From IMG/VR virus record IMGVR_UViG_3300010885_004946, positions 1-30,789 of that record: DNA of 30,789 nt; one strand, 5' to 3'. This stretch comes from a virus. A model generated the notes under the pieces. That model was not told where the DNA came from. It saw only the letters and a list, made by a program, of their open reading frames with translations, and did no database searches. Positions 25,666 through 30,789 of this stretch are shown here, one piece after another. The first letter of the stretch is position 1; each line of letters opens with the position of its first letter. The position numbers were made by a program, and so were the translations under genes.

Positions 25666-26724
25666 ATGACTAAACGAATATGTGTGTATGCCATCGCACT
25701 TAATGAGGCTAAATTTGTAGAAAAATTCAGTGCCAGCTGTGAAGGTGCTGATCTAGTTGTTATTGCTGATACTGGATCCACTGACAATACAGCAAGCCTA
25801 GCTAGATACTTGGGAATAACTGTTTATGATATCAGCATCAAACCTTGGCGCTTTGATCACGCTCGCAATGCCGCATTGGCTTTGATTCCTGATGATATTG
25901 ATATCTGTATTAGTTTGGACATGGATGAAATACTTGTTCCAGGATGGCGCAAGATCATAGAAGATGCTTGGACTCCTACTACGACTCGTATGCAATACAG
26001 ATTCAACAATGGTATGGGTAATGTATTCAATGCTACTAAAGTACACAGTCGTAAGGGTTATAGTTGGCATCATTTGTGTCATGAGATGATTGATATAGAT
26101 CCACGCATGACACAGACTTGGGCAGTTAGCAATGAGATCTTAATTGAACACCATCCTGATCAAACCAAAAGCCGCGGACAGTATTTGCCCATGCTTAGAG
26201 CCAGTGTTACAGAGCGTCCGCATGATAGCCGAGACAGTTGGTATTTGGCTCGTGAATTTTATTACCACAAAGATTGGGCGCAGGCAATTAAAGAATGGGA
26301 TCGTTATTTGACCTTACCCGGTGCTACTTGGCATCATGAACGCAGTTTTGCTCTGCGTCATATGGGCAAATGCTATATGGCTTTAAAGGATCATACAAAA
26401 GCACTTAAACATTTTAGAATGGCTATAGATGAAAGCCGTTATATTCGTGACACTTGGATGGATCTAGCACAGGCCTGTTTTGAACTAAAGCAATGGCAAG
26501 AATGCTTTTATGCCGCCACACAAGGTCTTACTATTACAGAAAGAGAATATGTGTTTACCTCTGGCCCAGAGCCTTGGGGATGGAAATTGTATGACCTAGC
26601 CGCATTGGCAGCATATAATCTCAAGATGAAAGAGCAAGCCATTGATTACGGCGCAAAGGCCCTTGAACTGAATCCTACAGATGCTAGACTGCTTAAAAAT
26701 GTTGAGTACTATCTAGCCCTTTGA
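25666..26724 (+). CDS. Glycosyltransferase family 2 with C-terminal TPR-like repeats (352 aa)
   Basis: The N-terminal half is a GT-A fold of the GT2 type: ICVYAIALNEAKFVEKF, DTGSTDNT (nucleotide binding, about residues 35-42), FDHARNAALALIP, and LDMDE (metal-binding DxD, about 86-90). The C-terminal half (from about residue 180) has TPR-like helical repeats (AIKEWDRYLTLPG, KALKHFRMAID, AIDYGAKALELNP). A GTG six codons upstream is in frame but falls in the promoter-like element; ATG 25666 is preferred. Such enzymes may modify virion proteins, the host surface or phage DNA; the target is unknown. Confidence 0.88.
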   Translation: MTKRICVYAIALNEAKFVEKFSASCEGADLVVIADTGSTDNTASLARYLGITVYDISIKPWRFDHARNAALALIPDDIDICISLDMDEILVPGWRKIIEDAWTPTTTRMQYRFNNGMGNVFNATKVHSRKGYSWHHLCHEMIDIDPRMTQTWAVSNEILIEHHPDQTKSRGQYLPMLRASVTERPHDSRDSWYLAREFYYHKDWAQAIKEWDRYLTLPGATWHHERSFALRHMGKCYMALKDHTKALKHFRMAIDESRYIRDTWMDLAQACFELKQWQECFYAATQGLTITEREYVFTSGPEPWGWKLYDLAALAAYNLKMKEQAIDYGAKALELNPTDARLLKNVEYYLAL

Positions 26725-27086
26725 TCTTTTAATCGTTTCTTTCTTTTCTTAGCTCGAACTTTGTTTCTTTCAATTCGCTCTTCTGGAGTTAGATGCGTGG
26801 GATGTCTTATGGGTTTATGAGTGGATATGTAACTCATAAAATTAATCAAGATTAGACTTAATCTTGTCGTGGTAATTCTATTACGAACAAGATTATTCTC
26901 CATGGATCCTATATAGGCATTACAACCTCTGTGTAATACACCCCTTAATGATCCTGTCTTGTGGTCATGATCCAATACTGACTCAAGAGGATCCATATGT
27001 TCAAAACACAAAGCACATAATCCATGTTGTTCTTTGTAATATTGTTCTCTAAGAACTCGTATATCTTTCTGTTTTATCTTAATCAT
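26709..27086 (-). CDS. Endonuclease VII-like junction-resolving nuclease (125 aa)
   Basis: The zinc and catalytic motifs of the T4 endonuclease VII family are present: C24xxC27, then VLDHDHKTG (D39-H40-D41-H42) and RGVLHRGCN (H52, C55, N56), with H52 where T4 has Cys. The enzyme cuts branched DNA such as Holliday junctions, for example before packaging. The C terminus is very basic. It converges on and overlaps the glycosyltransferase gene by 16 bases. TATAAGTA lies four bases before the ATG, with no Shine-Dalgarno site. Confidence 0.88.
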   Translation of the reverse strand: MIKIKQKDIRVLREQYYKEQHGLCALCFEHMDPLESVLDHDHKTGSLRGVLHRGCNAYIGSMENNLVRNRITTTRLSLILINFMSYISTHKPIRHPTHLTPEERIERNKVRAKKRKKRLKDQRAR

Positions 27087-27090
27087 TGAG

Positions 27091-27118
27091 TACTTATAAA
27101 GAGCGAATGCTTCGCTCT
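27091..27118 (-). promoter_or_regulatory. Hairpin plus TATAAGTA element before the endonuclease VII-like gene
   Basis: The minus strand has AGAGCGAA-GCA-TTCGCTCT (27118-27100), followed immediately by TTATAAGTACTCA and the ATG. TATAAGTA (27098-27091) differs by one base from TATAAATA, and the spacing to ATG is four bases. The hairpin may end upstream transcription, repeating the terminator-then-promoter order seen elsewhere. Confidence 0.5.
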
Positions 27119-27191
27119 AACTTTCGCTTGTCGCTCAAGTTATTTTCTTTTTATTAATTGTTTTAATATTATGTAGGGCAACACTACAGTC

Positions 27192-27217
27192 AGACGGAAC
27201 CGTTTAAGGTTCCGTCT
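27192..27217. terminator. Strong 10-bp hairpin in the long intergenic region
   Basis: AGACGGAACC (27192-27201) pairs perfectly with GGTTCCGTCT (27208-27217) across GTTTAA. On the plus strand it is followed by only TTG, on the minus strand by no T-run, so it may be an RNA end structure or protein site as well as a weak terminator. Confidence 0.5.
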
Positions 27218-27228
27218 TTGTCATTATG

Positions 27229-27540
27229 TGAGGGTGTCACAGCCGAGACATTGGAAATAGGTATTTTACTGTTGCTAATGGGTGCTAATCTTGCCCAACC
27301 TACATCGCTTCACTTTCGTGCCCAGACCGCGTTCCTAGTTGTCTGAAGTTTTATAGCCAGTGTTCCGTACGCTAACATTCGTACTATATCAACTTACAGC
27401 CAGTGGGCTTCCATCAATATGTTGCGTGTTCCAGCTATCACCCTGGATTTTTCCACAGCTCTATTCGCGATCCGGCGAGCTAACCTTATGTGTTAGATGA
27501 TTTGCCTGTGTATTTGCCATGTTTGCCTAAATGTATTCTC
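27229..27540 (-). ncRNA. Candidate structured RNA made of serial hairpins
   Basis: About 310 bases without a credible open frame contain a string of short perfect stems: TGTC/GACA (27235/27247), TGGG/CCCA (27279/27294), CAGAC/GTCTG (27323/27341), GTACG/CGTAC (27367/27380), AGCC/GGCT (27398/27406), CCAG/CTGG (27431/27443), AGCTC/GAGCT (27457/27477) and CTAAC/GTTAG (27480/27492). On the minus strand CACTGGCT occurs twice, on both sides of the GTACG hairpin. TATAAATA (27548-27555) is placed to start a minus-strand transcript about here. No tRNA, tmRNA, RNase P or group I core is recognised. It could instead be an origin. Confidence 0.45.
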
Positions 27541-27570
27541 TACAATGTATTTATATTTTATATTAAAAAA
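27449..27570. other. Origin-like cluster: DnaA-box match, short iterons, AT-rich segment
   Basis: TTTTCCACA (27449-27457) fits the DnaA box TTWTNCACA. ATTTGCC occurs at 27500-27506 and 27512-27518, and GTTTGCC at 27521-27527. An almost pure A/T segment follows (27546-27570). The arrangement resembles a small replication origin, but the motifs are short and overlap the candidate RNA and promoter. Confidence 0.3.
27548..27555 (-). promoter_or_regulatory. TATAAATA element facing the candidate RNA
   Basis: An exact TATAAATA followed by CA, nine bases after the T-run of the 27565-27586 terminator. No gene starts within the next 460 bases, so a transcript from here would be non-coding up to the endonuclease VII-like gene. 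Confidence 0.6.
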
Positions 27571-27586
27571 CCCTGACAAACAAGGC
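27565..27586 (-). terminator. Rho-independent terminator of the adhesin operon
   Basis: GCCTTGTTTGTCAGGG (27586-27571) followed by six T on the minus strand. Flanking AAAA and TTTT lengthen the stem with one mismatch. It would end the long adhesin transcript that starts near 4750 and crosses the circular junction. Confidence 0.7.
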
Positions 27587-27639
27587 TTTTGAAGGAATGG
27601 ATGAGGGGATAGATGCTCGTCTGCCAATGCGTTGATGCC

Positions 27640-27691
27640 TAGTATGGAAACGGACAAAACATACTAATTCATCCTGCCCTCGCGGTCCGTT
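27640..27691 (-). ncRNA. H-type pseudoknot in the 3' region of the adhesin operon
   Basis: TAGTATG (27640-27646) pairs with CATACTA (27660-27666), 7 bp. In the 13-base loop, AACGGAC (27649-27655) is a perfect complement of GTCCGTT (27685-27691) outside, giving two interlocked 7-bp helices. GGATGA (27598) and TCATCC (27670) could close a longer stem around it. It begins six bases after the stop of the 111-aa gene and lies before the terminator, so on the minus strand it would be a structured 3' UTR. The function is unknown. Confidence 0.6.
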
Positions 27692-27697
27692 AACCTC

Positions 27698-28033
27698 TTA
27701 CGCAGAACGATTCTTTACACGAACTCTAAAATTTCTGCGATCAATCAAGCCATTACTTGTAGTAACTGTACATGTAACTGTATAGGTACGCTCTTTTTGG
27801 CCGCCTGATAATTTGATATAAGTCTGTGTACCACCACCTGCAATGCCACTTTGAACATTGATAATTGGTTGTGGATCGTTGGCACGAACTTGTAATTCAT
27901 AAACAGCATTGCCAATTGTATCACCTGTGGTCAACCATTGGCTCCAATCAAATGTATAAGTTAGTACTGCTACTGGGTCTTTATCAATGGTTAATAATTC
28001 ATTGATAATTTGAAATCCTGTTGATGCTGTCAT
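27698..28033 (-). CDS. Small Ig-like structural protein, fibre-tail adaptor-like (111 aa)
   Basis: The pattern KDPVAVLTYTFDWSQWLTTGDTI near the start, then QTYIKLSGGQKERTYTVTCTVTTSNGLIDRRNFRVRV at the end, is that of small beta-sandwich phage proteins often annotated as fibre-tail adaptors (a D-W-S-xW-L..GDTI start and a GR.d.R.f.v.V end). They are thought to join fibres to the tail. It is the last gene of the adhesin operon; AAAGGATAA lies upstream of the ATG. The call is from recall of the family pattern. Confidence 0.75.
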   Translation of the reverse strand: MTASTGFQIINELLTIDKDPVAVLTYTFDWSQWLTTGDTIGNAVYELQVRANDPQPIINVQSGIAGGGTQTYIKLSGGQKERTYTVTCTVTTSNGLIDRRNFRVRVKNRSA

Positions 28034-28051
28034 TTTTATTATCCTTTAATC

Positions 28052-30745
28052 TTAATGAGTTACTGTATAATTTGATAGTGTTTCTGGCGAAATTACCCAT
28101 CCTCTATCTTCATATTCAATATACCAAACTAGACTTGTATCTATGCGTGATTTACCGCCTGCGGCTATAATTGTGAAATGGCTACTCATGTTAGAACCAA
28201 ATTGCTTGGTTGTAGCAACATTATTCAATCCGCCAAAGAATGTACTTGTACTGTGCAATCTACTAGTAAATCCAGCTGTCTTAACAGTATTAGATTGTAA
28301 GGTTGAGCGGCTGATTAAATTACCACTACCTGTTACTAATCTATAACGCTCAGCACTAGCAGTAAATGTTGATTGACTAGACAATTGAGCACTTGTACGA
28401 CGAATCTTCAATACAGCCGCTTGCAATTGACTAATTGAATTTAATTGAGCAGTTGCTTGACTAATATGTCCAAGTACAGCACGAACACTTGATGTTGAAG
28501 TTAATCTAGCTTCAACAGAATCAGTTACTTGTTCAACTCCAGTTAATCTTGAAGTTACATTTAATTGTGCTGAAATTCTTCTTATTCTGGTAGCATTTGC
28601 TGTTAAAGTGAAATTATCAACCATTAAATCAGCAAATTGTTTAGTTCTAATTACCTGTGCTGATAATGTACTTGTTGAAGTTAAATTAGCTTGACCAAAT
28701 TGTGATTTACCTAGACTTGCTCGTATAGAACTTGTTGATGCTAGATAACCTCCATTCCATGGTAAGTTATCATCATCGATATCATTATTAAAATGTAACA
28801 ACGCAGTTACATTAGGTCCATTACCCCAAGGTGTAGTTGGAACTGTATATGTTGTATCAGTTGGTTGGCTTAATAAATCTCTAGTTAATAAAAATTCATC
28901 AATATAAAATGCACCGCGGCTATATTTGACATCAGTAGCGAAACGACCAATATACATTGGACTATTATTATATCCTAATGTTCCTTGTGGAGCAAATGTA
29001 GTTCCAACCTTTGATCCATTAAAAAATATAGCACCCGCAGTATCACTATGTACAACACGAATATGGTTCCATTGTCCGCTATGCAATCCGCCAGCAATAT
29101 AATTACCAGCAGTATTACCCGAACTATCTTGTTCATTAATGGTTATTACAGTATTATTATTATTTTGATGTGTAAATTCAATACTAAAACCTGCGGCACT
29201 ATTAATATCTTGTTGGTATAATACACCAGCAACATATTGATAATCACTATTTTCTATGTATAACCAGAAATCAAGTGTACGCCATAGATTTAAATATTGA
29301 CCTGGTTCATAATAAACACTTGGTTGACGATTTGGTAATTGTCCATCAAAGTCAATGCGTCGCCAACTTGAGTTATTAAAATTATAATAATCATTAACCA
29401 CCCAAGTACTATTACCATAGGCTATACCACTATAGAATTGATTACCATCAAGAGCCCTAGTTCCATCAATCCATGGAGTAGTTGTACTTGGGGTTGTAAA
29501 TGGAAGTTCAGCAATAGACCAATTGGTACCATTAGCACTTATTAAAATTTTACTTTGATGATTACTATCAACGCTGGTTCTTGCTACAAATAATCCGTTG
29601 TTATATACAACTTGTATAATATCTTCTGTAGTACCACTAGAACTAGAATAAAAAGTAACTTGATGATTAGAATCATATCTGCGTTGTTCTAAATCATCAG
29701 TTCTTGCAGTATAGATTATACCGCCTGAGCCAACAAATACCCATTGGTTACCATCAGTTGCAACACTTAAAAATTGCTTTGATCTTAATGATGCATCGGA
29801 TACATTAACATAACTTTGTCTCCAAGTTTCTCTAGTGGTTGGAGGAAGATCCCAACCAAAATCTATCATAGGACCACGCTGACTATCATAACCAACGGCT
29901 ACAGTTAAAAATCCATTTCTATCAAATCCATAAACTGGATCAGTATAAGTTATTGGATATCCTGCTATGGCATTTAATCCTCTTGGATCATTAGGAACAT
30001 AATCACTAAAAGTAGTTGTCCAAGTAGATAAATTGGTACTATAATGTATCGAAGTTGTAACACTTTGAGTACCTACAGCAAAATAATATCCAGAATTATA
30101 AATGATATCATAAAATCCAGAATTAATATTAGGAGTTATAGCGGACCAAGTTATACCATCAGTACTGGTGTAAAATATAGGAGAAAAATTATTGGATAGA
30201 TTACTACCTTTAATAATAAATTGATTATTAAGATATTTGATCCATGTTCCACCATTAGTACTCCAACCTTCTGGAAGGTTATTTGTAGTTGTAGTCCAAG
30301 TTATACCATCAGTACTTGAATAAGTGTATCTAGTATTTGGTCCTGCATTGCTAATAGATTCAGAACTACTTAAAGCAATAAATTTTCCATTGCCATAAAC
30401 TGGACCAAAATCAACACTACCACCATTATTTCTGGCATCAAAGCGTAGGCTGGCTCCAAATTTCTTAATAGTACTATCGAATCCAATACCACCATAATTT
30501 GCGCCACTAATAATAAATGGATCAATATATCGAGTAGTACCATCGAGTACAAGACGAGGTGTTGAGAATCTACTGGTTAAATTGGCTTCTGCTAATTGTA
30601 TACCATATTCATGATTTGGTATTATTGGTCTAGCTGTTAGATCACAAGTGATATTACTTGAGGTAGATAATTCAGCCTGAGCATCGGCTGTATAAACAAA
30701 ATATGTGTCATCTATGTAACCTGATTGAAAATAAGTAATATCCAC
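28052..30745 (-). CDS. Large tail fibre with Asp-box, LamG-like and Ser/Thr repeat regions (897 aa)
   Basis: The start is GTG 30745 after AAGGAT. Residues about 20-75 contain two copies of an A-x-L-x-S-x-S motif (AQAELSTSSNITCDL, AEANLTSRFS). From about 100 to 440 are beta-propeller-like repeats with Asp-box motifs (STDGITWTT, STDGITWSA, SANGTNWS). A LamG/concanavalin-like domain (about 470-640; WNHIRVVHSD, FYIDEFLLTRD) follows. From about 670 to 860 the A-x-L-x-S-x-S motif returns in at least six copies (GQANLTSTSTL, SAQLNVTSRL, EARLTSTSSV). Both sugar-binding-type modules fit a receptor-binding fibre. The gene ends the fibre block at the circular junction. Confidence 0.85.
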   Translation of the reverse strand: MDITYFQSGYIDDTYFVYTADAQAELSTSSNITCDLTARPIIPNHEYGIQLAEANLTSRFSTPRLVLDGTTRYIDPFIISGANYGGIGFDSTIKKFGASLRFDARNNGGSVDFGPVYGNGKFIALSSSESISNAGPNTRYTYSSTDGITWTTTTNNLPEGWSTNGGTWIKYLNNQFIIKGSNLSNNFSPIFYTSTDGITWSAITPNINSGFYDIIYNSGYYFAVGTQSVTTSIHYSTNLSTWTTTFSDYVPNDPRGLNAIAGYPITYTDPVYGFDRNGFLTVAVGYDSQRGPMIDFGWDLPPTTRETWRQSYVNVSDASLRSKQFLSVATDGNQWVFVGSGGIIYTARTDDLEQRRYDSNHQVTFYSSSSGTTEDIIQVVYNNGLFVARTSVDSNHQSKILISANGTNWSIAELPFTTPSTTTPWIDGTRALDGNQFYSGIAYGNSTWVVNDYYNFNNSSWRRIDFDGQLPNRQPSVYYEPGQYLNLWRTLDFWLYIENSDYQYVAGVLYQQDINSAAGFSIEFTHQNNNNTVITINEQDSSGNTAGNYIAGGLHSGQWNHIRVVHSDTAGAIFFNGSKVGTTFAPQGTLGYNNSPMYIGRFATDVKYSRGAFYIDEFLLTRDLLSQPTDTTYTVPTTPWGNGPNVTALLHFNNDIDDDNLPWNGGYLASTSSIRASLGKSQFGQANLTSTSTLSAQVIRTKQFADLMVDNFTLTANATRIRRISAQLNVTSRLTGVEQVTDSVEARLTSTSSVRAVLGHISQATAQLNSISQLQAAVLKIRRTSAQLSSQSTFTASAERYRLVTGSGNLISRSTLQSNTVKTAGFTSRLHSTSTFFGGLNNVATTKQFGSNMSSHFTIIAAGGKSRIDTSLVWYIEYEDRGWVISPETLSNYTVTH

Positions 30746-30789
30746 TTGTTAATCCTTATGCCTTCATACGGGCGTATCCGAAATTACAG
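30667..30789. repeat. Terminal direct repeat, right copy
   Basis: Identical to bases 1-123. It contains the start of the 897-aa fibre gene and the end of the 219-aa gene, so joining the ends restores an uninterrupted operon (219-aa gene then 897-aa gene, 14 bases between stop and GTG). Confidence 0.95.

Noticed and set aside
27229-27540. Group I intron
   Set aside because: A GATATAGTAC segment looks like part of the core, and a CAGAC..CTAG segment like another, but they are in the wrong order and there is no interrupted exon.
27640-27691. Small self-cleaving ribozyme (hammerhead or HDV-like)
   Set aside because: The conserved hammerhead CTGATGA/GAAA core and the HDV catalytic arrangement are not present; only a plain pseudoknot is supported.

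Overview
The window looks like a complete or nearly complete AT-rich genome of an uncultured tailed phage with a siphovirus (long, non-contractile) tail plan. Its first 123 bases are repeated exactly as its last 123 bases (1-123 = 30667-30789). The sequence therefore closes into a circle of about 30,666 bp, or is terminally redundant. No host can be named from the sequence; Shine-Dalgarno sites of the AAGGA type show bacterial translation.

Almost all genes are on the minus strand, so read it from high to low coordinates. An HNH-like protein and two small genes (25384-24345) precede the packaging and head block: small terminase, a coiled-coil membrane protein, large terminase, portal, a Dps/ferritin-like protein, three small basic or disordered proteins, scaffold and major capsid protein (24299-17910). 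Then come connector, tail terminator-like protein and tail tube (17898-16460). The tail block follows: two tail chaperone frames joined by a lambda-type GGGAAAG slippery site, a gp10-like protein, a 784-aa tape measure, two baseplate/tip proteins, a gpJ-like tip, a 937-aa fibre and a small Cys-rich protein (16381-5463). The adhesin block runs from 4700 through the circular junction to 27698, with collagen-like, Mtd_N-like, LamG and Asp-box modules.

Two genes are on the plus strand: a Cys-rich 143-aa protein followed directly by a strongly structured RNA and a terminator (4833-5464), and a TPR-containing glycosyltransferase (25666-26724). The only long gene-free stretch is 27087-27697. It holds a pseudoknot, a terminator, a TATAAATA element, many short hairpins and iteron-like repeats.

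Three things stand out. (1) No DNA polymerase, primase, helicase, integrase, repressor or endolysin is recognisable, although the map closes. (2) Almost every intergenic gap carries a T4-late-promoter-like (N)NTAAATA element; in four genes it lies exactly 4 nt before the ATG, which suggests leaderless transcripts. (3) There are three separate candidate structured RNAs. Together these could mean a virus relying on a host or helper virus for replication and late transcription, or one half of a divided genome. That reading is inference.
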